Source of the DNA: Symsagittifera roscoffensis | Lineage: Eukaryota > Xenacoelomorpha > Acoela > Convolutidae | Direction: 5' to 3' | Assembly (NCBI RefSeq): GCF_963678635.1 | Contig: NC_087063.1 | Span: 6,540,386 to 6,604,385 of the forward strand | DNA: 64,000 nucleotides | In this document: positions 25,750 to 36,717 of the stretch, piece after piece | How the letters are laid out: each line of letters starts with the position of its first letter | How positions within the stretch are numbered: the first letter of the stretch is position 1 | Translations under genes and position numbers: made by a program | Notes under the pieces: model-generated | The model's input: the letters and a program-made list of their open reading frames with translations, nothing else | Databases searched by the model: none | What the model was told of the DNA's origin: nothing

Positions 25750-26295
25750 TTACCTATTTTTACGTGAAGAATCCGTGGGGAAAACGTCGTGGATGATCTC
25801 TGATGATTTTAGTAATTTAGCTATCAAACGGATGATGTATTTAGTTTGAAAAAGTGGCCAAAGCAATTCGAGTGCTTTAATGATGTTGTGCTCTTCAGTG
25901 CTGGGTGAGAGTCCATAAGGTGTATTTTGAATGAGGTTACAAAGTTTATGATTATCTCTGGTGTTATGGATGAATTCTAGGATCGGGATTTCAACGGGCT
26001 GAAGGAATTTGTGTGGTACGATTAGTGAGCGGGATTCGTCTATGTTGAAGTTTTTGTTATGGGTCATCTGGGTGATGGGATCATAATTGCGAGGGATGCC
26101 TTGTAGGTTAGTGTCATAAAAACAATAAGTGAAATTAGGAAAGAATGGTGAGGTATATTTAGAGTTATTGTACTGATATCTGTGGTGAATTTGTCGTGCT
26201 GGTGTATTTTGAGTGTAATGATGTTGGATGAACTTATAGTAAGTATAAGTGTGTGTTTGTTTAGTTCCTAGCATGTCGTCGTGTGAACAGAGCAA
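25750..26295 (-). CDS. Unrecognised protein of the 2.24-kb repeat (181 residues)
   Basis: The longest intact version of a protein also present in pieces at 12272-12586 and 23510-24056. The product starts MLCSHDDMLGTKQTHTYTYY, is rich in His, Tyr, Asn and Thr in its first half, and then has PHKFLQPVEIPILEFIH and ALELLWPLFQTKYIIRLIA. It ends in a basic tail. The same frame continues upstream of this Met to about 26345, where a stop interrupts it, and coding-like sequence resumes beyond. The natural protein was therefore probably longer. No signal peptide, transmembrane segment or catalytic motif is evident. It lies in a mobile repeat, so its origin is probably a retroelement accessory or gag-like protein. 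Confidence 0.4.
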   Translation of the reverse strand: MLCSHDDMLGTKQTHTYTYYKFIQHHYTQNTPARQIHHRYQYNNSKYTSPFFPNFTYCFYDTNLQGIPRNYDPITQMTHNKNFNIDESRSLIVPHKFLQPVEIPILEFIHNTRDNHKLCNLIQNTPYGLSPSTEEHNIIKALELLWPLFQTKYIIRLIAKLLKSSEIIHDVFPTDSSRKNR

Positions 26296-27818
26296 ATCAC
26301 GTTCTTTGAGTGTGAGGAAATGAAAAGTTAGTGAAAAATTGTTAAATTTGTTGAATTATGGATCATAAGCTTGAATTTCACAAAATGATATTGAAATAAT
26401 GTGGTCGTATGTTGTTGAAAAATTTGAGGGTGAAAACGTATGGTGTTTAATGGAAAATTTTTCTGTTAGTTGTGAGTTAGCAAATGTGTAGTCATTCAGA
26501 AAGATGTCTTCGTTGGGTCTTATGATGTTATGGTCCTTGTGATCGATCGAATATTCGTTAGCTTTGGGTGCGGTGAATCTGATAAGTGACTGTTTCTATC
26601 CTATTTGTGTAAATTGTTTTTGAGTGAGTGCCGTTGTTAAAAGATAGAATTCATTGCTGCATTGTTTGTTATCATAGGGGGGTGTTATATGATGGTAGTG
26701 ATAGTGGATTAGTGAAGTGATAAAATGATGTCAACGAAAGTGTTGGGTATAATTCGTGCTCAATAACATAATTAGGGTCTTCGTCATTGGGGTCTGAATG
26801 AAAGTAGTATATTGGGGAAAAAGGGTAAACATATTTGGAGAAATTCTTTAGCGTTAGTGTGAAGTGGGTGAGTAAAAAATGTTGTGGATGTTCCTGGGTG
26901 AAAAGGAAATGAGTATTGGAGAATTTTTTGTTTTAAAAGTTCGGTAAGCTCGGTTTGTTCTGGAGGGTGAAGTTGACGAGGGAAATGGGTCTTGCGAAGG
27001 AGTAAAATTTGAAGAGGGAGTTGGGGTTGATGCGTTTGATGATATTATAAATTGTGAGAGTTGGTGAATAGTTACTGTTTGAGGGTGCTGTAATTTTGTT
27101 GAAGTGCAATGAAATTGTCAAGCTCGTAAGATATTTGTGCATTTACAGGGCTGCTGTTGTCAGAAGGTTCACTGGTCAAAGGGAATCTGTGGGCGTTACA
27201 TTAGAAATAGAAGAGGGAGTGGAAGGGGGTTCGAATTTTTTTTTGGAGTGGAGAGGTCGAAAGGGAGTTTGGGAAAATGTAGATGGGCTGGGTTCGGAAC
27301 TGTCAAAATTGTCGGGGCTCTCGAGACCGCAGATATTAAAAAGGGAAACAGTATTAAATACAGTGGTGTTCGAATTAGTATCTGAATCCATGTGAAGTGA
27401 TTGAGGTGGGAGGAAAGCAAAAAGTGGGATGGTGGGAGCTTGCTTTGAAGGTTGGCTGGGTAGGAAATTGAGCGAAGGATTGATCCAACTGGGCGGCTCA
27501 TAATGGGCTAAAAAGATGGTTGTTCTGAGAACAAAAGTTAGTGGTATGTCGTTGTTCTATAACTTGCTCGTATGTGTCTTCTATATTAGGTTGTTGGGTT
27601 ATTATGTGGATAATAAGGCCTTGTATTCTTTTGTATTCTTTTATTTGAGAGTCTTTATTAAAGTGTTTTCTTTTTTGATGCAGTGAATATTCCAAAAAAT
27701 TCTGCAAAAAGTATGCGTGCTACGCTGGCCAGTTGGTTTACTTGTGTGTGTATTGCGCATGTAAGGTAGAGAATCATTTTAGTAGAGAGAAAATAAATTC
27801 AATAAAATTAGATCTTGC

Positions 27819-28178
27819 TTATAATATAGTCAGTCTTTCTAAGATGTAGTAGGGCCATCCTAGAAAGGCATGAAGTTCGTTTTTCAAATTTACAAAACAA
27901 AAAATATTTATTGGTGATATGTCTTGTGGTCTGTATTTTTCGCCATTTAAGTAGTTGTAGCGTTTTATATCTTTAAAATATCCGCTGCAGTCTTGTGCGT
28001 AGATGTCTGAAAAGCCTGCCGTTTCTGCAAGTTTGCGTAGGTTTCGGTCTATGAATTGTCGTTGTATAGTGTCCATTTTTGAAAGTAAATCATGAAGTTG
28101 TTGTAAGCGAATGTGGTGTTGAATGTCGGAATTAGAGTATATGCCGATCGACTGTAAAGCGATATTTGATTGCGGCAA
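27819..28178 (-). pseudogene. C-terminal part of retroelement third ORF, copy 1
   Basis: A 119-residue open frame starting MPQSNIALQSIGIYSNSDIQ. It contains a helical stretch (HDLLSKMDTIQRQFIDRNLR), two cysteines (DCSGYF; FCFV) and a hydrophobic end. The homologous region of copy 2 (about 38400-38900) is more damaged. The helix-rich stretch followed by hydrophobic sequence could be the stem of an envelope-type protein, but that is inference. No family match is claimed. Confidence 0.4.
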
Positions 28179-29172
28179 TAGCTCTTATGCTTTCTGGTGA
28201 AAACTTTCAAAAATAAGTTCTTCGGGAGAGTGTCTCAGCAAAATGTACTTTATTTTTTATAGAATATTGGGATTCTTTCATAGCATCTTTTATCTTCAAA
28301 AACATATAAGGGTGATACTTTTTGGTACAAGTGTAATACCATAGTTTGTTTCCTTCGTAGTCCAAAGTAATTGATCTGTTACCTGATAATAATTATCCTG
28401 CATAATGGTTTTGAGTACTGCTATTTCAAGTGACTGTAGAATTTGTGTTCTTTCAAGTTTGCATAATTGATGTAGTGTTTCAAGTTCTGTTAAAATTATT
28501 TCTTCAAAAATTCTCTTTAGTCTAATTTCATTACTAGGTGCATGTCATAGTGATTTGCGCCAAAATTAGTGTTGTTTGTTCATTAGTGATAGTTCTTGTA
28601 AACGTGTAGTATCTTTGTCTTGTGGATTTGTTTTTCCACCAATGCTTCCTGTGTTTTAGGAGGTTTTTTGGATTGTGTGATTTTTTGTCACTGGTTGAGT
28701 AATTAGTTGCCATTGGATGTATGATTAATTTTTCTGTATTCATGTCGAAACCTTTCTCGTATTCGACAAGAATTTCTGAATATTGCGTGTTATAAAGTGG
28801 TTTGTTTTATTTACATGCAAGTTCTGTTTCTGGGTAAATTTGGAAAGATGTCAATCACTTTCTAAATTATGGATGTTTCAAAATTTATATTTACTTTGTC
28901 TGATTTGATCAGGATTCACGTCTTCATTAGGGATTGATTCAATAAAATGTTTTTGGTGAAATTTTATCAATCTAGCGTATAATTTTGCTACTTGAATGTT
29001 GTGTTCATGTTGTGGGATCGCAGTATTTAGAATTTTGAAAGAATCTGAATTGTATTCTAGAATTTGTATTTATGTTTGGTCATTTTTGAAAGAGAATCTG
29101 ATTCCTTGATAAATTATTCTGTCATCTTATAAATCTCGTGTTAATTGTACTTTTTCAACTTGCCTTTTCCCA

Positions 29173-29397
29173 TCAAAAAAAAACTTTTTCTTGATATTCT
29201 TTAATTTTTTTGTCTGTTTTACAATTTGAGGGGTTGTTTATTCCAATGTGCGGTATCCAGTTCTTATCATGGAGATCGTAAGTTAATCTTCTATGTGCTC
29301 CGTGGAATGGAAATTTGTCGTCTAATTTTATATGACCTTTGTATCTTTCAAGCTCGACTTGATGTGCAGAGTCTGGAAAAACTTGAAAGTTTTCCAA
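29173..29397 (-). pseudogene. Middle part of retroelement third ORF, copy 1
   Basis: A 74-residue frame with the conserved string FPFHGAHRRLTYDLHDKNW, followed by a Cys-containing basic tail. The equivalent in copy 2 is at 40076-40242 and below (PYYGPHRNL). Just upstream on the minus strand, at about 29440-29460, lies the sequence that in copy 2 was the target of the 16.6-kb transposon. This copy therefore supplies the empty site. Confidence 0.5.
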
Positions 29398-30184
29398 TTT
29401 TCTGGTTGTGCCTTTGTTTGATGTAATTTTAATCGTTTAAGTTCGTTTTTACAATCGTCAGGACTGAGATGTAATATTCTTCGGATATTACTTTGGTAGA
29501 AATATTCGTCTATTTTTTTTCCATTTGAGATTTGAGAACAATGTACTCTCTTTTCGGAAAATGTTGCTGGGAATTTTTATCCTGTTAGTGTTGTAGCTCA
29601 TGCTTTTGAGTAAAGTGAAGCTATTATGTTTGTTGTTTCGATTGATTATGGTTCGGATTCGCATTGAGTGACTTGTTTTATTGCATGTTTATGTAATGTT
29701 TTTTGTTCATTTTCTTCACAGTCATAACGTGTGACTAGAAACTCCTGGGGTCCTGTTCGGGGGAAGGATTGTTATGATCGGGTTTTGAGAGATTGAAAAA
29801 TAGAAGAGTCTGAAAAATTAGTATCTTTAGAAGATACATGTGTTTGATAGTCCTGAGTATGGGTTATAAAAAGTGATATATCCAATTGTCTTTTTCGTGT
29901 ATCTATCCTATTTGTAGATTATTTCTGTGGTTACAAAAGGAGGAGGTAAAGATTGAGCTGTTATGTTTGGGGGATTAGGTTAAGGGATGGTGAATTTTTT
30001 TATTTAGTCTTACTGTGATTTCAAATTTTAGTGTCAGATTATCCTGTGTAAGTATTTGTATGCTTTGTTCTTGTAGATCTTTGTGGATATATTGTCCATA
30101 TTGTAATCTGTTTAGCGCCCAGTTGTGTAATCTGCTACTTTCGTGATGTCGACCAAATAATGGAGGGGATGCTACGAATGTAAT

Positions 30185-30979
30185 CTAATTTAATCGTAGG
30201 TGTATGTTTTTGGTTGAATTTTCTATATATCTAGCGTCGAGATTTGTAGGAAAATTTGGAGGAAATGGTGTTTGTGAGAGTTGAGTTAAGGAAAGGGTTG
30301 AAGGGAGTGCAAGCGTTTCTGGTAGTGACAAAGTTGTGTCAGATGAAATGTCTATGGGATCATTCACTAATATTGGTTCACTTTGAGTGAAAGCTTGTGT
30401 CATCCAATATGGGAGATGTTCTGTAGTTGCTGAGGAATTAAAAGGCTTGTCTCGAATTTGTTCAGATGTAGGGGTTGAATCTAAATAACCTGATGGGATG
30501 TTTAATATGCTTTGTTGTGATGGGGTCTGGGCAGTACTTTGAATTGTACTACTGGAAAAGTCTATAAAAAATGCTATTGGTGAATGAGGTATGTTGAACT
30601 GAACGCTGAGGGTTTGCAAAATTCTATTTCGTCTTGGATGTAAAATTTGCTTGTTTATTTCGAACGTGTTTTCGTTTTGACTTTGGTGTCTTGCTCTATT
30701 AAGATCATGTTGGAGAGAGGGGTATATATTATATACTGGTTCGTATTGTGGTTCTCTTAGAGATGCTTGGCAAAATACTGGTTCTAGTGGTTCGGACAGT
30801 CTTGCGAGTCTTTCTTCAAATGTGTAGGGATTGTCACGAAAAGAGATGCGTGTTGATGATTGGGGGTTATTTGTTTGATTATTTTTTGGTATTGTTGGAG
30901 GTTCTTGGGATGTTGGGATGTTGGGATGATGGGGATTGGTGTGGGGTTTGCTGATTAGCAATTTCGGAAAACTTTCCAA
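30185..30979 (-). pseudogene. Ser/Pro/Thr-rich 264-residue ORF, N-terminal part of third ORF, copy 1
   Basis: An intact 264-residue frame starting MESFPKLLISKPHTNPHHPN. It is rich in Pro, Ser, Thr and Gln, with a basic segment near residue 110 (HPRRNRILQTLS) and a Ser/Thr/Leu/Pro-rich C-terminal half. Copy 2 carries the homologous end at 57652-57882 and an expanded repeat of its middle at 57932-58330. It has no recognised domain and looks disordered. Its position is directly downstream of a short membrane-segment frame and after the integrase. Confidence 0.45.
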
Positions 30980-30990
30980 AAATTATTTAT

Positions 30991-31179
30991 CTATGAAGAA
31001 ATTTTATGCTTATTGTAATATTCTTCGATGAAAAGGATTAAAAATATCGTTGCTAATGCAAAGTTTAAAATAGCTATTTTTTTACAATTGCATATTGTCA
31101 TTATGAGGGATGTCAGAAAAATGAGAAACATTATAAAAAGAAGAAAAACTTCTGTTCTACTGAATAGATGTTGGAACAA
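30991..31179 (-). pseudogene. Short hydrophobic (two-segment membrane) frame, copy 1
   Basis: A 62-residue frame with two strongly hydrophobic stretches, VFLLFIMFLIFLTSLIMTI and ILNFALATIFLILFI, separated by CNCKK. The pattern predicts two membrane segments. It ends 12 bases before the next ORF on the same strand. It may be a signal/anchor portion of the third ORF, since a similarly hydrophobic stretch precedes the homologous ORF of copy 2 near 58700-58850, or it may be chance in T-rich DNA. Confidence 0.35.
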
Positions 31180-31930
31180 TTAGATAGTTATTGAAATATC
31201 GTACCTGAGGAGGTGGTCAAGGATTTTGGAAAAATTAACGTAGGTTTGGGCTAGGAAATAAAAATCAATGAGAAAATTGCAAAAAATTATTAGGAGGAGG
31301 ATTTTAGAACATTTCTAAGATTCTTAGAACATTTCTAAGGTATTGGACATTAAGATTATACAAAGTTTGAAAAAATTGGAAAGGATTGAAAAAAAATTTG
31401 AAAGAACATTTTGAAAATGGCTGACTGCTCGTGAAAGAAGCATTTGAAGAAAAAATTTCGTTACGTCTAATTAGTTTTTGTTTTTTGAGGCTAAATTTGA
31501 GTGTGGTTGAATTACTTATTGGTTTTTTGACAAGTGGGTTGGGTTTCGGCATTTTTTGGTGAAGGAAAATTTCGAGGGCTCTTAAGGGTCTTACTAGTTT
31601 TGTTGTTATATATTGGATGATGTGGGGTACCTAAGAGATATTCGTAATTTAGGCTAAATGATCATGTCCATTTAGTTTTTTAGGCTAAATTAACATTTTT
31701 GCTTGAGGGGGATTTGAGGTCTAAGTTGGGACAATATTGTTGATCTTTCTTCTACTTGATAGCGGAAGGTTGTATTATTGAGACTTTGTTTTTTTCAGGT
31801 GTCAATTGTAAGCGGTTTGTTTATTTCTGACCTAGAGGTCTTTTAGTTATAGTTAGAGATTCGCTTGAAGGTGATTTTTGTCGGCTAAAGAAGTCGTGTC
31901 AAAAATGAGGTGATGATTCGGAAAGATTCA
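31180..31930. other. No recognisable gene
   Basis: T-rich sequence between two retroelement modules. An 82-residue minus-strand frame (31304-31552, Lys/Ser/Phe-rich) is present but matches nothing I know. A short direct repeat (TCTTAGAACATTTCTAAG-like) occurs at 31303-31340. Confidence 0.5.
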
Positions 31931-32893
31931 TGTTTGTTGAATTTGAACTAGTTTGTTCAAGTGCTTTTCAGCATGAATCTTGAGAAAGTGTACGGTTTAA
32001 GAAAAGGTCTGTCAGGAGGTGAAAATGTTAATTAGTTTTGAAGTGGTTTCTGAAATTCAAATTTCTTTAATTTTTTTGATTGTGGAATGAATGTTTTATA
32101 ATATTTTCGTGTCTGATTTCGAAGTCGCGATGATTGTCTTTGGGCAGATTATTCTTTTTGACCTTGAGCTAGATTTTTTCTTCCAATTTGCGACTTTTTT
32201 TCTGTTTGAGTTATCTTTTGTTATGTATTAGATAATTGTTTGTTAATTTCTTTTTTTTCTAAGGGTTTTTGGACAGAGCTCGTATCAGTGCCTGATTTTG
32301 TTTGTGATCGGAGTTATTTTGAACAACTTCGAGTCCTGTAAGGGAGTATAATTGTGTCAGTTCGCGAAGAACGAATTCTTTCGGATAATAAGGTAAAAGA
32401 TTTTTTCGGTGTTTAACAATTTCTTTTTTGTTTAGTTCTATAAGTTCGTTTGTTACATCAGTGGGTTTATCAATTATTTGATAGGGTCCTTTTTTGAGTG
32501 GCGGTAAATTTTTAGAAATGCCTCTATGTGTTGTAAAGTTTAGTATTGAAACGATTCTCGATTTTTAAATTTGTAGCTGGTGCGTATTTAGAATTTGTTT
32601 GGGAAATCAGATTTTGTCTTTGTAACAATTTTTTTTGATAATTTTCATTATGTTTTCATCTCTGTTTAAAATCCATTCGGTGTGTGTACCGGAAGCTAAT
32701 ATTAAAATTTGTGGATGATGAAAGTGGATTCATTGTGGGTATGTAGTGGTAGGTTATAATATATTGATTCTTTAGTGGGTTGACAATAACCTTTTGTATT
32801 TTTGAAGAATTTGCTGTGAACATTATCGGTTTTTGTGGTTTTTGATAAGTCGTGAACATTTTGAACTAGATCTATTCGAGTGTTTTTCAGCAT
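31931..32893 (-). pseudogene. Duplicated integrase C-terminal fragment
   Basis: Minus-strand coding for the C-terminal third of a Ty3-type integrase, with stops and frameshifts. It encodes segments parallel to the intact frame next to it: QKPQKPIMFTAN, GPYQIIDKPTDVT and LTQLYSLTGL. The tail around 31950-32200 parallels 32870-33120. The fragment is thus a partial tandem duplicate, offset by about 0.9 kb, of the integrase end at 32985-33900, or it belongs to a second decayed copy. Confidence 0.7.
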
Positions 32894-32984
32894 TTTGTTT
32901 TGAAAATGTGTATGTTCAAATTAATCGAAAAGAAGATAATGAAAATTGAAAATGAAATTTATTTTTGAAACTCAACAACTTTCT

Positions 32985-34340
32985 TCAATATTTTAGATTG
33001 TGGAACGAAGGTTTTATAATTTTTTGTAGCTGTCTTTCAAATCGTGATGATTCTCTATGTTCAGTTTTCTCTTTTTGATCATGTGATAGAATTTTTTCTG
33101 TCTTTTTTTTATATTTTGTTTCTTTTTGAGGTGTTTTTGTCTTTGATTTAGGAGATGTTTTGTGATATAATTCTGTTTCTTTGTCTGTGTTTTGATTCTG
33201 TTCAATTTCTGAATTGTTTTGAACAATTTTTAAACCTGTTAAAGAATATAATTGTGTAAATTCAAGGAGTGCGTGTTCTTTTGGGTAATAGAGTAATAGC
33301 TTGTTCCGATGCTGAAAAATTCCTTTTTTGTTTAAGTCAGTTAGTTTATATGTTACATCAGTGGGTTTATCAATTATTTGATACGGTCCTTCTCGGAGTG
33401 GTCGTAATTTTTCAGAAATTCCTTTTTGTGTCGTAAAATTGGGAACTAAAACAAATTTTTCCTTTTTTATTTCTGTTGCTGTTTTAAAGCGTGAAATCAT
33501 TTGATTATTTTTGTTTTGCATTTGTAACACTTTTTTTGTTATTTTCTGATAAATTTTGTCGTGTTTTTTGTCTCTATTTAAAATCCAATCGTTGTGTGTA
33601 CCGGAAGCCAATTTTAAATATTTTGGATGATGAAAGTGGTCTTCATCATGGGTATCTAGTGGTAAATTATAACAAACTGAATCTTTATTTGGTTGACAAT
33701 AATGTCGTGCAATTTTATGGGCGTTTGCTGTAAACATTGTTGGTTTACGTGGTTTTTGGTTAAACACCATTTCATATGGTGACAATTTTAAAATTGTTGT
33801 GGTTTGTGAATTATAAGACAATGGGAATATTTTTACATCTGTTGACCATTCAGAATATCGTGTATCATTTCCGTTAATGATATATCTAAGATATTCTTGT
33901 AATGAACCGTTCATGCCTTTGACTAATCCCTTAGTCCAAGGTACATGAGATGTATGTGGTGTGTGTTTATTATTATATAAGTGGCATAATGTGATGATTT
34001 CGTTGGTTATAAACTCAGTGCCATTAACTGTAACGAGGATTTCGGGTAATCCGAGATTTGCTAAACAGTGTTCATAAAGTGTTGTATATGCGTAATAAGC
34101 AATACAATGGGGTACTGGGTTAAGAGCTAGGTAGTGTAAAAATGCGTATACTATGACATTTTTATATGAGTTTTCTTCTGAGGATGGTAATATTGGTCCT
34201 TTTGTATCAAATGAAATTCTGTGATTGGAGTATAGACTTTGTCCTCTCTCTTGTTTTTCTGCAATTTGTTTTTGGTTTGGGTATGGTTTGTTTAATTGGC
34301 ATGTTATGCAATCATTTAATAATACTAAATAGGTGTCCAT
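32985..34340 (-). pseudogene. Ty3/Gypsy-type integrase, 451 residues, catalytic residues lost
   Basis: The frame begins within the zinc-binding HHCC region (CITCQLNKPYPNQ near residue 12) and continues through the RNase H-fold core. The first catalytic Asp is present in SFDTKGPI (about residue 44). The second, expected in a DNGTEF motif, reads VNGTEF, so Asp became Val. The Glu expected exactly 35 residues further, in GLVEGMN context, reads GLVKGMN, so Glu became Lys. The C-terminal part has the GPYQIIDKPTDVTYKL and PYEMVFNQKPRKP motifs typical of Ty3 integrases, then a long basic Lys/Gln tail. The N-terminal zinc-finger half and the RT/RNase H that should precede it are missing. It is a catalytically dead relic despite the long open frame. 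Confidence 0.88.
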
Positions 34341-35230
34341 ATGTTCGGTGGAGGTTGCAGTGCGTGTTTATCGGGGCGCAAAGAACTGCTACGCTCAAAC
34401 TCTGTTAGTATGCAATTTTTTAACTTTGCTTTTTTTTTGTTTTTCATGATATTGAAACCTTTAAAAAATTTCTCCCTAGCCCAATTCAAAATTTATTCAT
34501 CTAATTTTTTATCCTAGTCATAGCCAACAGTCATCTCTAGGGCCCAACATTTTACAAAAAATTTTTTGCCCCTAGTTTTGAAAAAATTGAAAAAAGTATG
34601 CCCAAATTTCCTGTTTTTTTTGTTGGATTTCAGAGGTCTGGGTTGAGACGCGATTTTTTCTCATGTTGATGTTTTGGGGCTGCTTTTTTAAATAAATTTG
34701 GGTCTTATAGGCTAGATCTTCCGTCCTGCAAAATAAGGTTTCACGATCGATTTTTTGAAAAAGTTGGAAAGTTTGACGTATAATTCAATTAAAAATTGTG
34801 CCATTTTTGGCCTATTTTTCAAGGGTTTTTTGGGCAATTTGTGTCCTAAACTTTGTTTTTTTTTTGGGCTCGAAATGGTGTCTAACATTTACGGACAACC
34901 ATTGTCGAAGTATCTGTAGTTTAATCTGTGTCATCTTTTAAATTCAATTTTTTGGTACTTGCGTTTCTATAGGTATATTTTGGTAAATGTTATTTCTGCT
35001 TGAAAGTTCTGTGGGTTTTTCTCATATTAATTCTTCTACCACTTTTTCTACTGTCTTGTTACTGCTCATTGGTCTGTTATAATAATTTAAGAGGAAGTGA
35101 TCATGACTTTGATAGATAGGGAAGAATGTATTGGTTGTTCGTATATAATAGGTTCGTAGTCATTTTCAACATGTATCTTGTTAATTGTCTGTGTCACTTT
35201 CACTGCCTGTGGATTCGCAATTTATGTGAT
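34341..35230. other. No recognisable gene (degraded retroelement space)
   Basis: T-rich DNA between the gag-like end and the integrase. In an intact element this place should hold protease, reverse transcriptase and RNase H (roughly 2-2.5 kb). Only 0.9 kb is present and I see no RT motif on either strand, so the region appears to have been deleted. Confidence 0.5.
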
Positions 35231-35665
35231 TTAATTGCAATTCTGTGCTTTCGGTATTATCAATGGGTCTGATTGAATTTCTTCAGTTGTTTGTACTTGA
35301 TTGATTTGCCTTTGATGTTTAGGTGTACTACTTCTATAAGTTTGTTGTGAATTTTGATAAGGTGTGTTATTCCTATGTGGTGATTGAGAGTAGTTTCTTT
35401 GTCTGTCGTTATAACTTAACTTTCTGTTCCGTGAATTGTCGCGTGATCTTTTTTGATAGTTATTATTTTTTGATTTTTGATAGTTTGATCTGTTGTTAGA
35501 ATAATCGCGGGATCTATTATTTTGATATTTATGATTTCGATCATTTGAATAGTTTCTATTCCTATCATTGGAATAATTTCTAATTCTATTAAATGAAGAG
35601 TTTCTAGATCGATCATTTGAATAAAATCTATTTCTAGAATTTGAATGGGAACTGGTATCAAACAA
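35231..35665 (-). pseudogene. Gag C-terminal region, Arg/Asn/Ser/Tyr-rich (nucleocapsid-like)
   Basis: A 144-residue frame of low complexity with recurrent RNYSNDRNR and YSNNRSNYQK units, strongly basic. This composition is typical of the RNA-binding end of retroelement Gag proteins. No CCHC knuckle is visible in this frame. It lies upstream, in minus orientation, of the integrase and downstream of capsid-like frames at 35974-36717, as expected for gag. Confidence 0.6.
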
Positions 35666-35973
35666 AAACTCAGGTCAGTTTGATTTTTTCGACTGTTTGA
35701 TCGACCATATCTGTTTTGTGAGAAAATTTGTCAGTTTTTTTGGTTTGGTTATCGTCCTCGATAAGTTAGATTATAAGGTGATTGTTGTCTTGAATAATTT
35801 GAGTTATTTGGAAATAGTTTTCCTGAATTATTATTATTATTTCGATTGTTTTTGTTGGGTTCTCAATACTTTTGTGGTTCATTTAGTTGTCCTGCCGTTT
35901 TTGTCTGCGTTTGGCAATGCTGTGTCCGTATCTTCGGCAATAAATGCACCATTTTTTAATTGATGTTTCACCT

Positions 35974-36258
35974 TTAAAATTTGGGTTTTTTTTCGTATAT
36001 GTTTAAGATTTCAATGATTTTTTCAGATAATTCTGTATCGGAGTCTTGAATATGATTTACTTTTGAAGTAGTGGTTTGGATGTTGTTGACATTTTTTAGC
36101 TTTATGTTTTCTGTTTCTCCTAATTTCATTGTAATTTCTGCATGTTCTAGTTTATCTACTAATTTCCTAAAGTTTATATTTGGTTCTCGGATTGAGGAAG
36201 AATGTGACGCTCTCTTTTTTATTGCTAATTTTCGTAATTGAGGTGTTAGAGTCATCAT
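35974..36258 (-). pseudogene. Gag capsid-like fragment
   Basis: A 94-residue frame starting MMTLTPQLRKLAIKKRASHS. It contains FRKLVDKLEHAEITMKL and ends IIEILNIYEKKPKF, an alpha-helical, charged pattern expected for the capsid C-terminal part. It lies between the upstream capsid fragment (36505-36717) and the basic gag tail (35231-35665) in one orientation. Frame changes separate the three. Confidence 0.5.
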
Positions 36259-36504
36259 TAAGATTTATGTCACTTTTGTATTTTTATAATCATATGTATT
36301 GAGTGAGTATGCGTTTTGGACTAGTTTTTCAATTCTTATTGCAAGTTGTTTAATTGTTTCATTTGGTAGTCTAAGCATTTCATTGCATAAAACTCTTTGA
36401 TGTTGTTTTTTTTCTTTCAGAATCAAACATTTTTGACAAATATTGTGTGAATCTTTTCCAATCTGATTTTATTTCTATAGGTAAAACTGAAAACCATTGG
36501 GCCG

Positions 36505-36717
36505 TCAAGTAATTGGGATTAAAGCTGCGCATCTATGTATATAATTTTGATGAAGAGGCGTATTTAATGGTTCATGTCCTTTATTTAAAACTAAAATTGC
36601 TTTGACTGCATTTAGATAACCTTCTACAGAGTATTCAGGATCTGTGACCCTGAATGCCATTAGTGGCTTTTTCGATGGTATTGATGATCCACCCATTAGG
36701 TATGGATTCATAGTCAT
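36505..36717 (-). pseudogene. Gag N-terminal capsid fragment
   Basis: A 70-residue frame with the string FRVTDPEYSVEGYLNAVKAI. In Ty3-like Gag proteins a D/NPEYSVE-type string introduces the capsid domain. The coding continues in shifted frames to about 36300. Between 36730 and 38033 the minus strand also shows Asn/Gln/Ser/Tyr-rich coding, broken by stops, consistent with a disordered Gag N-terminus that runs into the assembly gap. Confidence 0.55.

Larger units (their letters stand above)
22111..27404 (-). repeat. 2.24-kb tandem repeat, 2.4 copies, almost identical
   Basis: The sequence beginning CTGTTTCTATCCTATTTG occurs at 22111, 24351 and 26590, giving periods of 2240 and 2239 bp. Copies 1 and 2 are nearly base-for-base identical, so the duplication is recent or is an assembly duplication. 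Copy 3 follows the same sequence to about 27404 (GAAGTGATTGAG). There it runs into GTGGGAGGAAAGC and on into retroelement sequence, whereas copies 1 and 2 instead enter a 160-bp satellite scrap. Minus-strand reading frames suggest retroelement origin. Confidence 0.93.
27405..31179 (-). mobile_element. Retroelement copy 1, third-ORF (env-position) region, decayed
   Basis: Minus-strand coding-like segments follow the integrase in the order 31179-30991, 30979-30185, then pieces down to 27819. The whole stretch is colinear with the second copy, 57960-56867 joined to 40242-38240. Conserved landmarks include the coding for GPHRKLTYDLHDK-like sequence and the block around 27830-28100. Position after integrase is where Ty3/Gypsy elements with an extra ORF keep an env gene. 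I do not see a clear fusion peptide or furin site, so env identity is only positional. Several stops and frame changes show that it is dead. Confidence 0.6.
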
